From NCBI GenBank assembly GCA_026398695.1, contig JAPLSJ010000082.1:1-57934 (forward strand): a DNA stretch of 57,934 nucleotides, given 5' to 3'. Each line of letters begins with the position of its first letter. The first letter of the stretch is position 1. This document shows, piece by piece, positions 9,805 through 17,626 of the stretch. Origin of the DNA: Arenimonas sp. GTDB taxonomy: Bacteria; Pseudomonadota; Gammaproteobacteria; Xanthomonadales; Xanthomonadaceae. The translations under genes and the position numbers were made by a program. The notes under the pieces were generated by a model. The model was given only the letters and a program-made list of their open reading frames with translations, was not told the DNA's origin and did no database searches.

Positions 9805-10472
9805 ACGAAGCCCTGCGCGAATCGCTGCGCTCGGGCGTGCAGCTGGCGCTGGCGGCGCTGCTGGCCACCGGCCTGCTAGCCGCCACCTGGGTGCTGACGC
9901 GCGAGCGCATCACCGATGCCGAACATCGCCTGCAGATGGACGCGCTGGCCATCGTCATTCCCGCCGACCGCTACGACAACGACCTGGTCGCGGACAGCGT
10001 CACCGTGGCGGCCGGGCCGTGGCTGGGCCAACCGCAGTCCACCGTGCACCGTGCCCGACTGCGCGGCCAGGACGCGGCGCTGGTGCTGTCGGTGGTGGCA
10101 CCCGACGGCTATTCGGGCGACATCGGCCTGCTGGTGGCGGTGGACCGCGGCGGGCGCGTGCTGGGCGTGCGCGTCAGCCGCCACCGCGAAACGCCCGGCC
10201 TGGGCGACGACATCGAGGCCGCGCGCAGCGACTGGATCACGCGGTTCACCGGCCGCTCGCTGGGCAACCCGGACGCCGCGCGCTGGGCCGTGCGCAAGGA
10301 CGGCGGCGACTTCGACCAGTTCGCCGGCGCCACGGTGACGCCGCGCGCGGTGGTGGCGGCGGTGAAGCGCTGCCTGGAGTTCGTCGCGCGCCACCGCGAT
10401 GCGCTTTACGCCGCGCCGCCCGGCGATACACTCCGCATCGATTCCGCCCCCGACGACTATCGCCCGCAGTGA
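9801..10472 (+). CDS. rsxG: Ion-translocating electron transport complex subunit G
   Basis: A 223-residue RnfG-type flavoprotein with one N-terminal membrane helix (residues 12-33) and a periplasmic FMN-binding domain. Seen motifs are VSRHRETPGLGDDIE and the flavinylation site FAGATVTPRAV with Thr178/Thr180; FMN is normally attached by a phosphoester to the last Thr of S/TGATxT. The first residue of that motif is Ala rather than Ser. The ATG overlaps the rsxD stop, and its own stop overlaps the GTG of rsxE. Confidence 0.9.
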   Translation: MNEALRESLRSGVQLALAALLATGLLAATWVLTRERITDAEHRLQMDALAIVIPADRYDNDLVADSVTVAAGPWLGQPQSTVHRARLRGQDAALVLSVVAPDGYSGDIGLLVAVDRGGRVLGVRVSRHRETPGLGDDIEAARSDWITRFTGRSLGNPDAARWAVRKDGGDFDQFAGATVTPRAVVAAVKRCLEFVARHRDALYAAPPGDTLRIDSAPDDYRPQ

Positions 10473-11113
10473 GCGCCGCCACGCCCCGCGCCATCCTCGA
10501 ATACGGCCTGGCCAGCGGCAACGTCGGCCTGGTGCAGCTGCTGGGCCTGTGCCCGCTGCTGGCGGTGAGCAACAACGCGGTGAACGCGCTCGGGCTGGGC
10601 CTGGCCACCGTGCTGGCGCTCACGCTCACCAACCTCGCCGTCGCCAGCATCCGCAGGCTCACCCGCCGCGACGTGCGCATCCCCGCTTTCGTGATGGTCA
10701 TCGCCGCCGTGGTCACGTCCATCGAGCTGGCCATCCGCGCCTGGCTGCCGGAACTGCATGCGGTGCTGGGCCTGTTCATCCCGCTGATCGTCACCAACTG
10801 CGCGCTGATGGGCCGCGCCGAGGCCTTCGCTTCGCGCAACAGCCCGGCGCGCGCCGCGCTGGACGGGTTCGCGATCGGCCTGGGCTTCCTGTGGGTGCTG
10901 CTGGTGATCGGCGCGGTGCGCGAACTGATCGGCGAAGGCAGCCTGTTCGCCGGCGCCGGGCAGCTGCTGGGCCTGCCGGGCCTGGAGCTCGCGGCGGAAG
11001 GCTACCCGGGCTTCCTGCTGGCGGTGCTGCCGGTGGGCGCGTTCCTGGTGCTGGCCTGCCTGATCGCCCTGCGCCAGGGCTGGCGCCTGCGCCACCCGGG
11101 GCCGCCCGCATGA
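10469..11113 (+). CDS. rsxE: Ion-translocating electron transport complex subunit E
   Basis: A 214-residue membrane protein starting at GTG, overlapping the rsxG stop as GTGA. RnfE features are clear: NVGLVQLLGLCPLLAVSN, IPAFVMVIAAVVTSIEL and IPLIVTNCALMGRAEAFA, containing the conserved cysteines thought to hold a membrane Fe-S cluster with RnfA. About six helices are predicted. The stop overlaps the ATG of nth. RsxA, its paralogue and cluster partner, is not in the window. Confidence 0.92.
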   Translation: MSAATPRAILEYGLASGNVGLVQLLGLCPLLAVSNNAVNALGLGLATVLALTLTNLAVASIRRLTRRDVRIPAFVMVIAAVVTSIELAIRAWLPELHAVLGLFIPLIVTNCALMGRAEAFASRNSPARAALDGFAIGLGFLWVLLVIGAVRELIGEGSLFAGAGQLLGLPGLELAAEGYPGFLLAVLPVGAFLVLACLIALRQGWRLRHPGPPA

Positions 11114-11745
11114 AGCCCGACCAGCGCCGTGAACTGTTCGCCCGCCTGGCCGAACTCAACCCCAAGCCCACCACCGAGCTCGAATACACCACGCCCTACG
11201 AGCTGCTGGTGGCCGTGGCCCTGTCCGCGCAGGCCACCGACGTGGGCGTGAACAAGGCCACCCGGCGGCTGTTCCCGGTGGCCAACACGCCCGCGGCCAT
11301 GCTGGCCCTGGGCGAAGAGGGCCTGAAGCGTTACATCGCCACCATCGGCCTGTTCAACACCAAAGCGGCCAACGTCATTGCCGCGGCGCGCAGGCTGGTG
11401 GACCAGCACGGCGGCGAAGTGCCGCGCGACCGCGCCGCGCTCGAGGCGCTGCCGGGCGTGGGCCGCAAGACCGCCAACGTGGTCCTCAACACCGCCTTCG
11501 GCGAGCCCACCATCGCGGTGGACACCCACATTTTCAGGGTCTCGAACCGCACGGGCCTGGCGCCGGGAAAGACGGTGCGGGCCGTCGAAGACAAGCTGGT
11601 CAAGGCCGTGCCGCCCGAATTCCGCCTGGACGCGCACCACTGGCTGATCCTGCACGGCCGCTACGTGTGCAAGGCGCGCAAGCCGGACTGTCCCAATTGT
11701 GTCATCCGCGATCTTTGCCGCTACAAGGCCAAAACCACGGAGTAA
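11110..11745 (+). CDS. nth: Endonuclease III
   Basis: A 211-residue DNA glycosylase/AP lyase of base excision repair that removes oxidised pyrimidines. Lys120 in GVGRKTANVV and Asp138 in VDTHIFRV are at exactly the numbering of the E. coli catalytic residues. The C-terminal 4Fe-4S cluster is C-x6-C-x2-C-x5-C in CKARKPDCPNCVIRDLC. The gene overlaps rsxE by four bases, which conserves the common rsx-nth linkage. Confidence 0.96.
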   Translation: MKPDQRRELFARLAELNPKPTTELEYTTPYELLVAVALSAQATDVGVNKATRRLFPVANTPAAMLALGEEGLKRYIATIGLFNTKAANVIAAARRLVDQHGGEVPRDRAALEALPGVGRKTANVVLNTAFGEPTIAVDTHIFRVSNRTGLAPGKTVRAVEDKLVKAVPPEFRLDAHHWLILHGRYVCKARKPDCPNCVIRDLCRYKAKTTE

Positions 11746-11778
11746 ACCCGCGCCGCATGGCGCTGCCGCGACGCCACC

Positions 11779-11802
11779 GTGTCAGCCGCTGTCACAATAA
11801 CG
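11779..11802 (+). promoter_or_regulatory. Possible Pho box before the phosphate porin gene
   Basis: GTGTCAG at 11779 and CTGTCAC at 11789 form a direct repeat of the PhoB half-site core. The spacing is 10 bp instead of the usual 11, and the downstream half ACGAAAC is weak. The site sits about 60 bases before the porin ATG. PhoB control is inferred from this and from the stronger site before pstS. Confidence 0.5.
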
Positions 11803-11860
11803 AAACCTTCACGACCTAATCTGCGCCGGTCCCTCCTCTCCCAACCCGCAGGGTTCCGCC

Positions 11861-13009
11861 ATGAAGCTCGCTCCGAAGCTGCTCGCCGCCGCCGTCCTGG
11901 CCGCGCTCTCCACCCCGGCCCTGGCCGAAATCACCATCGACGTCGTCGGCGGTTCCGAAGTGTCGTTCGAAGGCATGATGCAGGCCGACGGCAACTGGTT
12001 CGACAACGACATCACCGACCTCAACGGCACCTCGATCAACGGCAAGGACAGCGAGTTCGAGCTGCGCCGCGCCGAACTCGTGCTCAAGGGCAAGGGCCCT
12101 GGCAACTGGAACTGGGTCGTCGGCTACGACGCCAAGGCCGACAAGTTCCTGGACACCAACGTGCAGTACCGCTTCAACGCCCAGACCTTCCTGACCGTGG
12201 GCCAGTACAAGCAGCCCAACAGCCTGGAAGAGCTGTCGAGCACCAAGAACAACGACTTCATCTCCAAGGCCATGACCACCAACCTGCAGGCCGTCGCCCG
12301 CCGCATGGGTGTGCAGCTGGCTTACCTGCAGCCGAACTGGGGCATCACCGGCAGCATCTACGGCGACGAACTGACCCGCAACCTGGCGCAGGGCGAGGGC
12401 TACGGCATCCGCGGCTACTTCGCGCCGATCAACGAGGCCAACAACTTCCTGCACCTGGGCCTGTCCTACAACGACTTCAAGGCCGAAGACGCCAACGGCA
12501 ACCCGTCGGCCCGCTTCCGCGTCCGCCCGAACGCCGACCTGGCCACCGTGCGCCTCGTGGACACCGGCAACTTCGCCGACGCCGACTCCATCGCCACCAC
12601 GGGCCTGGAAGCGGCCTACGTGAACGGCCCGATCAAGGTCCAGGCCGAATACATGACCTCGGACATCAACCGGGACGTGGCGGCGGACTTCACCGGCACC
12701 AGCGGCTACATCTACGGCGTCTACAACCTCACCGGCGAGTCGTGGGGCTACAAGAACGGCGTCATCACCACCGTGCTGCCCGACAACCCGGCCGGCGGCA
12801 TGTGGCAGCTGGGCCTGCGCTACGACACCGTCGACCTCAACGACGGCCTGGTCCAGGGCGGCACCGAGGACAACTGGACGGTCGGCGTGAACTGGTACTG
12901 GCGCTCGAACTACAAGTTCTCGGCCAACTACGTCTTCATCGAATCCGACCGCCAGGGCCTGGAACAGAGCCCGAACGTGTTCGAGCTGCGCGCCCAGTTC
13001 TACTGGTAA
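11861..13009 (+). CDS. Phosphate-selective porin (OprP/OprO family)
   Basis: A 382-residue outer-membrane protein with a signal peptide cut at ALA-EITID and a C-terminal strand ending in FYW, the recognition signature for outer-membrane insertion. Motifs typical of PF07396 are ELRRAELVLKGKG, GYDAKADKFLD, VGQYKQPNSLEELSS and RRMGVQLAY. It should allow anion, mainly phosphate, diffusion under starvation. It is followed by a strong terminator and then by the pst operon, which fits a PhoB-controlled phosphate-uptake region. Confidence 0.88.
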   Translation: MKLAPKLLAAAVLAALSTPALAEITIDVVGGSEVSFEGMMQADGNWFDNDITDLNGTSINGKDSEFELRRAELVLKGKGPGNWNWVVGYDAKADKFLDTNVQYRFNAQTFLTVGQYKQPNSLEELSSTKNNDFISKAMTTNLQAVARRMGVQLAYLQPNWGITGSIYGDELTRNLAQGEGYGIRGYFAPINEANNFLHLGLSYNDFKAEDANGNPSARFRVRPNADLATVRLVDTGNFADADSIATTGLEAAYVNGPIKVQAEYMTSDINRDVAADFTGTSGYIYGVYNLTGESWGYKNGVITTVLPDNPAGGMWQLGLRYDTVDLNDGLVQGGTEDNWTVGVNWYWRSNYKFSANYVFIESDRQGLEQSPNVFELRAQFYW

Positions 13010-13018
13010 TGAACCTGA

Positions 13019-13050
13019 ACGGCGCCCCGGATTCCGGGGCGCCGTTTTCG
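13019..13050 (+). terminator. Rho-independent terminator after the porin gene
   Basis: A perfect ten-pair stem GGCGCCCCGG (13021-13030), loop ATT and CCGGGGCGCC (13034-13043) is followed by GTTTTCG. It begins 11 bases after the porin stop and precedes the pst Pho box. Confidence 0.85.
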
Positions 13051-13063
13051 TGTCCGCGCCTGC

Positions 13064-13091
13064 GTGTCATGTCGCTGTCACATTCGTCATA
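13064..13091 (+). promoter_or_regulatory. Pho box before pstS
   Basis: GTGTCAT at 13064 and CTGTCAC at 13075 are spaced exactly 11 bp, as in the PhoB half-site array. A further GTCAT core lies at 13086, spaced 9 bp. The following AT-rich ATAAATCATAC would suit the -10 region, as expected for a PhoB-activated promoter lacking a good -35. The pstS start is about 75 bases downstream. Confidence 0.75.
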
Positions 13092-13165
13092 AATCATACC
13101 CATGCCCGCTGCACCGCCCCCTCCCCCGCGGTGGCGGCAGGCCCCACTCTTCCAAGGAGTCGACC

Positions 13166-14188
13166 GTGTTCAGCTCGATCAAGATGAATTCCCGCATTGC
13201 CGTCCTCGCCATCGCGGCGGTGCTCGGCACCAGCGCCCAGGCCGCCGAGATCACCGGCGCCGGCGCGTCCTTCGTGTTCCCGGTCATGTCCAAGTGGTCG
13301 GCCGACTACAACGCCGCCACCCAGCACCGGGTGAACTACCAGTCCATCGGTTCGGGCGGCGGCATCGCCCAGATCAAGGCGGCCACCGTGGACTTCGGTT
13401 CGTCCGACGCCCCGCTCAAGGCCGAGGACCTGGCCGCCAGCGGCCTGTACCAGTTCCCGTCGGTGTCCGGCGGCATCGTGCCGGTGGTGAACATCCCGGG
13501 CCTGGAAATGGGCAAGATCCGCTTCACCGGCCCGATCCTGGCCGACATCTTCCTGGGCAAGCTGACCAACTGGAACGACCCGGTGATCGCCGCGGTGAAC
13601 CCGGGCGTCACCCTGCCGGACCTGCGCATCACCGTCGTGCACCGCTCGGACGGCTCGGGCACCACCTTCAACTGGGTGAACTACCTGTCCAAGGTCAGCG
13701 TTGACTGGCGCACCAAGGTCGGCGAAGGCACCGCGGTGCGCTGGCCGGTGGGCGTGGGCGGCAAGGGCAACGAAGGCGTGGCCGCTTACACCAAGCAGAT
13801 CAAGGGCGCCATCGGCTACGTCGAACTGTCGTACGCGCTGGTGAACAAGCTCAACTACGCCGCGGTGCGCAACCGCTCCGGCAACTTCATCGTGCCGTCC
13901 AACGAGTCGATCGCCGCCGCGGCCGCCAGCGCCGACTGGGCCAACGCCAAGGACTTCTCGCTGGTGATCACCGACGCCCCGGGCGCCGACGCGTACCCGA
14001 TCTCGGCCACCAACTTCATCCTGATGCACAAGAAGCCGAAGAACCCGACCAGCAGCAAGCAGGCCATCGACTTCTTCACCTGGGTCTACGCCAACGGTGA
14101 CGAAGCGGCCACCAAGCTCGGCTACGTGCCGCTGCCGGACGCCCTGGTGACGCAGATCGAGGCCTACTGGGCTCAGAACGCCAAGTAA
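13166..14188 (+). CDS. pstS: Phosphate ABC transporter, periplasmic phosphate-binding protein
   Basis: A 340-residue high-affinity phosphate-binding protein. The GTG at 13166 is preferred because AAGGAG lies seven bases before it; an in-frame ATG at 13184 is the alternative. The signal peptide ends near QAA-EITGAG. Family motifs are GAGASFVFPVMSKWSADY, YQSIGSGGGIAQIKA, DFGSSDAPL and HRSDGSGTTFNWVNYLS, whose Ser/Thr/Asp residues bind phosphate. It leads the pst operon and is followed by a strong stem-loop that probably keeps PstS in excess over the membrane subunits. Confidence 0.95.
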   Translation: MFSSIKMNSRIAVLAIAAVLGTSAQAAEITGAGASFVFPVMSKWSADYNAATQHRVNYQSIGSGGGIAQIKAATVDFGSSDAPLKAEDLAASGLYQFPSVSGGIVPVVNIPGLEMGKIRFTGPILADIFLGKLTNWNDPVIAAVNPGVTLPDLRITVVHRSDGSGTTFNWVNYLSKVSVDWRTKVGEGTAVRWPVGVGGKGNEGVAAYTKQIKGAIGYVELSYALVNKLNYAAVRNRSGNFIVPSNESIAAAAASADWANAKDFSLVITDAPGADAYPISATNFILMHKKPKNPTSSKQAIDFFTWVYANGDEAATKLGYVPLPDALVTQIEAYWAQNAK

Positions 14189-14205
14189 CATTATAGTGGC
14201 ACCTG

Positions 14206-14236
14206 CCGCGCGCGCCCTCCGGCGCGCGCGGTTGTG
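14206..14236 (+). other. Perfect 11-bp stem-loop between pstS and pstC
   Basis: CCGCGCGCGCC (14206-14216), loop CTCC and GGCGCGCGCGG (14221-14231) form an uninterrupted 11-pair stem followed by TTGTGT. The weak U tract suggests partial termination or a 3' mRNA-stabilising structure for pstS, giving less pstCAB than pstS message. Confidence 0.65.
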
Positions 14237-14279
14237 TCCGGGCCCCGGCCCGTTGGTTCCCCCAGAGAGTACGCACTGA

Positions 14280-15245
14280 ATGCACGCTCCCGCCGCTCAA
14301 AATCCCGCTGCACCGCGCTGGCTCGACAACATCGGCGACTGGCTGTTCCGCAACATCGTCGCAGTGGCCGGCTGGTTCGTGCTGATCACGCTGGTCCTGG
14401 CCGCGTTCTCGATGTACTGGGGCGGCCGCGAGGCGTTCTCGGAATTCGGCTTCGGCTTCCTGGTGTCCACCGAATGGGACCCGGTGCGCGAGCGCTACGG
14501 CGCGCTGGTGGCCATCTACGGCACCCTGGTAACCACGGCGATCGCGATGATCATCGCGGTACCCGTCAGCTTCGGCATCGCCCTGTTCCTCACCGAAGTG
14601 GCTCCCGCCTGGATCCGCCAGCCCCTGGGCTCGGCAATCGAACTGCTGGCCGGCATCCCTTCCATCATCTACGGCATGTGGGGCCTGTTCGTACTGGCGC
14701 CGCTGCTGGGCAACCACGTCTACCCCTGGGTGGACGAGCACATGGGCCCCTGGCCGGTGCTCGGCGCGCTGTTCCGCGGCCCGCCGCTGGGCATCGGCAT
14801 GCTCACCGCCGGCATCGTGCTGGCCATCATGGTCATCCCCTTCATTTCCTCGGTGATGCGCGAAGTCTTCCTCACCGTGCCCACCCGCCTGAAGGAGTCG
14901 GCCTACGCGCTGGGCTCCACCACCACCGAAGTGGTCTGGGACATCGTGCTGCCCTACACCCGCTCGGCGGTGATCGGCGGCATCTTCCTGGGCATGGGCC
15001 GCGCCCTGGGCGAAACCATGGCGGTCACCTTCGTGCTGGGCAACGCCCACCGCATCAGCGCCTCGCTGCTCGAGCCGGGCAACTCCATCGCCGCCAGCGT
15101 GGCCAATGAGTTCGCCGAGGCCACCACGCCGATGTACCAGTCGGCCCTGCTCGCCCTGGGCTTCCTGCTGTTCGTGGTCACCTTCATCGTGCTGTCCATC
15201 GCCAAGCTCATGCTGATGCAGCTCAAGAAGCGGGAGGGCAACTGA
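14280..15245 (+). CDS. pstC: Phosphate ABC transporter permease PstC
   Basis: A 321-residue inner-membrane permease with about six helices, the first at residues 25-50 (FRNIVAVAGWFVLITLVLAA). The ABC permease coupling motif EAA is represented by LKESAYALGSTTTEVVWDIVLPYTRSAVIGG, and GRALGETMAVTFVLGN is characteristic of PstC. It pairs with PstA to form the phosphate channel. The stop TGA and the pstA ATG share one base (TGATG). Confidence 0.94.
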   Translation: MHAPAAQNPAAPRWLDNIGDWLFRNIVAVAGWFVLITLVLAAFSMYWGGREAFSEFGFGFLVSTEWDPVRERYGALVAIYGTLVTTAIAMIIAVPVSFGIALFLTEVAPAWIRQPLGSAIELLAGIPSIIYGMWGLFVLAPLLGNHVYPWVDEHMGPWPVLGALFRGPPLGIGMLTAGIVLAIMVIPFISSVMREVFLTVPTRLKESAYALGSTTTEVVWDIVLPYTRSAVIGGIFLGMGRALGETMAVTFVLGNAHRISASLLEPGNSIAASVANEFAEATTPMYQSALLALGFLLFVVTFIVLSIAKLMLMQLKKREGN

Positions 15246-16108
15246 TGGCCACCGTCGCTGAACGACTTTTCCTGCGCCGCCGCATCGTCAACGGCGTCTC
15301 GCTGGTGCTTTCGGGCCTGGCCACGCTGTTCGGCATGTTCTGGCTGGTGTGGATCCTCTGGACCACGTTCACCAAGGGCGTGGACGCGATGAGCCTGGAC
15401 CTGTTCACGCAGATGACCCCGCCCCCGGGCCAGGACACCGGCGGCCTGCTCAACGCCATCGCCGGCAGCCTGATGATCAGCGGCCTGGCGGTACTGATGG
15501 GCGCGCCCATCGGCGTGGCCGCCGGCACCTACCTGGCCGAGTACGTCAACCACCGCAAGCTGGGCGAAGTGATCCGCTTCGTCAACGACATCCTGCTGTC
15601 GGCGCCGTCCATCGTGCTGGGCCTGTTCGTCTACACGGTGGTGGTGCGCACGACGGGCGGCTTCTCCGGCTTCGCCGGCGCCATCGCCCTGGCCTTCATC
15701 GTGCTGCCGGTGGTGGTGCGCACCACCGACGAGATGCTGCAGCTGGTGCCGACCCAGATGCGCGAAGCGGCGCTTTCCCTGGGCATCCCGCAGTGGAAGG
15801 TCACCACCCAGATCCTCTACCGCGCCGCGGCACCGGGCATCCTCACCGGCGTCCTGCTGGCACTGGCGCGCATCAGCGGCGAAACCGCGCCGCTGCTGTT
15901 CACCGCCTTCAACAACCAGTACTGGAGCACCGACATGACCGGTGCAGTGGCCAACCTGCCGGTCACCATCTTCCAGTTCGCACTCAGCCCCTTCGAGTAC
16001 TGGAACAAGCTGGCCTGGGCTGGCGCCTTCATCATCACGGTGTTCGTGCTGCTGGTCAGCCTCACCGCCCGCTTTTTCCTGCTGCGCAAGAAGATGAGCC
16101 ATGACTGA
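15245..16108 (+). CDS. pstA: Phosphate ABC transporter permease PstA
   Basis: A 287-residue polytopic permease. PstA features are [36 protein letters not shown] and the coupling segment [27 protein letters not shown], then [15 protein letters not shown]. It forms the transmembrane pathway with PstC and docks on PstB. The coding region overlaps pstC by one base and pstB by eight. Confidence 0.94.
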   Translation: MATVAERLFLRRRIVNGVSLVLSGLATLFGMFWLVWILWTTFTKGVDAMSLDLFTQMTPPPGQDTGGLLNAIAGSLMISGLAVLMGAPIGVAAGTYLAEYVNHRKLGEVIRFVNDILLSAPSIVLGLFVYTVVVRTTGGFSGFAGAIALAFIVLPVVVRTTDEMLQLVPTQMREAALSLGIPQWKVTTQILYRAAAPGILTGVLLALARISGETAPLLFTAFNNQYWSTDMTGAVANLPVTIFQFALSPFEYWNKLAWAGAFIITVFVLLVSLTARFFLLRKKMSHD

Positions 16109-16916
16109 CCTCTCGATCGCCATCAACACGTCCGTGCCGGCCGCCGCCGCGCTGGCACCCCGCGCCGCGAAGGTCTCGGCGCGCAACCTCGCCTTCCACT
16201 ATGGTGACTTCACGGCGCTCAAGGACATCAACCTGGACGTGCCCGAGAAGCGCGTCACCGCGCTGATCGGCCCGTCGGGCTGCGGCAAGTCCACGCTGCT
16301 GCGCGTCTTCAACCGCATCTACTCGATCTACCCGGGCCAGCGCGCCAGCGGCGAAGTGATCCTGGACGGCGAGAACATCCTCGACCCCAAGTACCCGCTC
16401 AACAAGCTGCGCAGCAAGATCGGCATGGTGTTCCAGAAGCCGGTGCCGTTCCCGATGTCCATCCACGACAACATCGCCTACGGCATCGGCCACTACGAGA
16501 AACTGTCCAAGGCCGACATGGCCGTGCGCGTCGAAGGGGCGCTGCGCCAGGCCGCGCTGTGGGACGAAGTGAAGGACAAGCTCAAGCAAAATGCGCTGGG
16601 CCTGTCCGGCGGCCAGCAGCAGCGCCTGTGCATCGCCCGCGCGGTGGCCCTGAAACCCGAGGTGATCCTGTTCGACGAACCGACCTCGGCGCTCGACCCG
16701 ATCGCCACCGGCAAGATCGAGCAACTGATCGCCGAGCTCAAGCAGCAGTTCACCATCCTGATCGTGACCCACAACCTGCAGCAGGCGGCGCGCTGCTCGG
16801 ACTACACCGCCTTCATGTACCTGGGCGAGCTGGTCGAGCACGGCGTCACGTCCACCATCTTCACCAAGCCGACCAAGCAGCAGACCGAAGACTACATCAC
16901 CGGCCGCTTCGGCTAA
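16101..16916 (+). CDS. pstB: Phosphate ABC transporter ATP-binding protein
   Basis: A 271-residue ABC ATPase. The Walker A loop is GPSGCGKST (about 57-65), followed by the PstB-typical [19 protein letters not shown], the Q-loop [12 protein letters not shown], the signature [14 protein letters not shown], Walker [13 protein letters not shown] and the switch His in [19 protein letters not shown]. The 30-residue N-terminal extension before [11 protein letters not shown] is slightly longer than in E. coli. It energises phosphate import and sits between pstA and phoU. Confidence 0.96.
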   Translation: MTDLSIAINTSVPAAAALAPRAAKVSARNLAFHYGDFTALKDINLDVPEKRVTALIGPSGCGKSTLLRVFNRIYSIYPGQRASGEVILDGENILDPKYPLNKLRSKIGMVFQKPVPFPMSIHDNIAYGIGHYEKLSKADMAVRVEGALRQAALWDEVKDKLKQNALGLSGGQQQRLCIARAVALKPEVILFDEPTSALDPIATGKIEQLIAELKQQFTILIVTHNLQQAARCSDYTAFMYLGELVEHGVTSTIFTKPTKQQTEDYITGRFG

Positions 16917-16930
16917 CCCAGGACACTCGA

Positions 16931-17620
16931 ATGACCGACCATATCGTCAAGAGCTTCGACAGCGAGCTCAAGCGCCTCGACGGCGAGATCCAGCGCATGG
17001 GCGAACTGGCCATCAGCCAGCTCGACGCCGCCATCGACGTCCTGCAGCGCCGCGACAGCGCGGCCGCGATGCGGGTGGTGGCCAACGACGACGCCATCGA
17101 CGCGATGGAGCACCAGATCAGCCACGACGTGCTGCGCCTGCTGGCGCTGCGCCAGCCGATGGCGCGCGACCTGCGCGAGGTGTACGCGTCGCTGCGCATT
17201 TCCTCCGACATCGAGCGCATCGGCGACTACGCGGCCAACGTCGCCAAGCGCTCGATGGTGCTCAACCAGACCGCGCCGGTCTCGGCCGCGCGCGGCCTGC
17301 CGGCGCTGGCCAAGCTGGCCAACACCCTGGTGCGCGACGCGCTGGACGCCTACCGCACCCGCGACGCCGACCGCGCCATGGCCGTGCGCGGCCGCGACGC
17401 CGAAGTGGACGCCGAATACACCGGCCTGTTCCGCGAGCTGCTGACCTACATGGCCGAGGACCCGCGCCAGATCACGGCCTGCACGCACCTGCTGTTCATC
17501 GCCAAGAACATCGAGCGCATCGGCGACCACGCCACCAACATCGCCGAGAACACCTGGTTCCTGGTGCATGGCGAACAGCCCTCCGGCGAGCGCGAGAAGC
17601 GCGACACCACCGCCGAGTAA
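16931..17620 (+). CDS. phoU: Phosphate signalling regulator PhoU
   Basis: A 229-residue all-helical protein with the two PhoU repeats. The metal-binding motif appears twice as SSDIERIGDYAANVAKR (about 95-111) and AKNIERIGDHATNIAEN (about 194-210). PhoU links the Pst transporter to the PhoR/PhoB two-component system and represses it when phosphate is plentiful. It is the last gene of the operon, 14 bases after pstB. phoB and phoR are not in the window. It converges with the downstream regulator with only six bases between stops. Confidence 0.95.
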   Translation: MTDHIVKSFDSELKRLDGEIQRMGELAISQLDAAIDVLQRRDSAAAMRVVANDDAIDAMEHQISHDVLRLLALRQPMARDLREVYASLRISSDIERIGDYAANVAKRSMVLNQTAPVSAARGLPALAKLANTLVRDALDAYRTRDADRAMAVRGRDAEVDAEYTGLFRELLTYMAEDPRQITACTHLLFIAKNIERIGDHATNIAENTWFLVHGEQPSGEREKRDTTAE

Positions 17621-17626
17621 CGCCGG

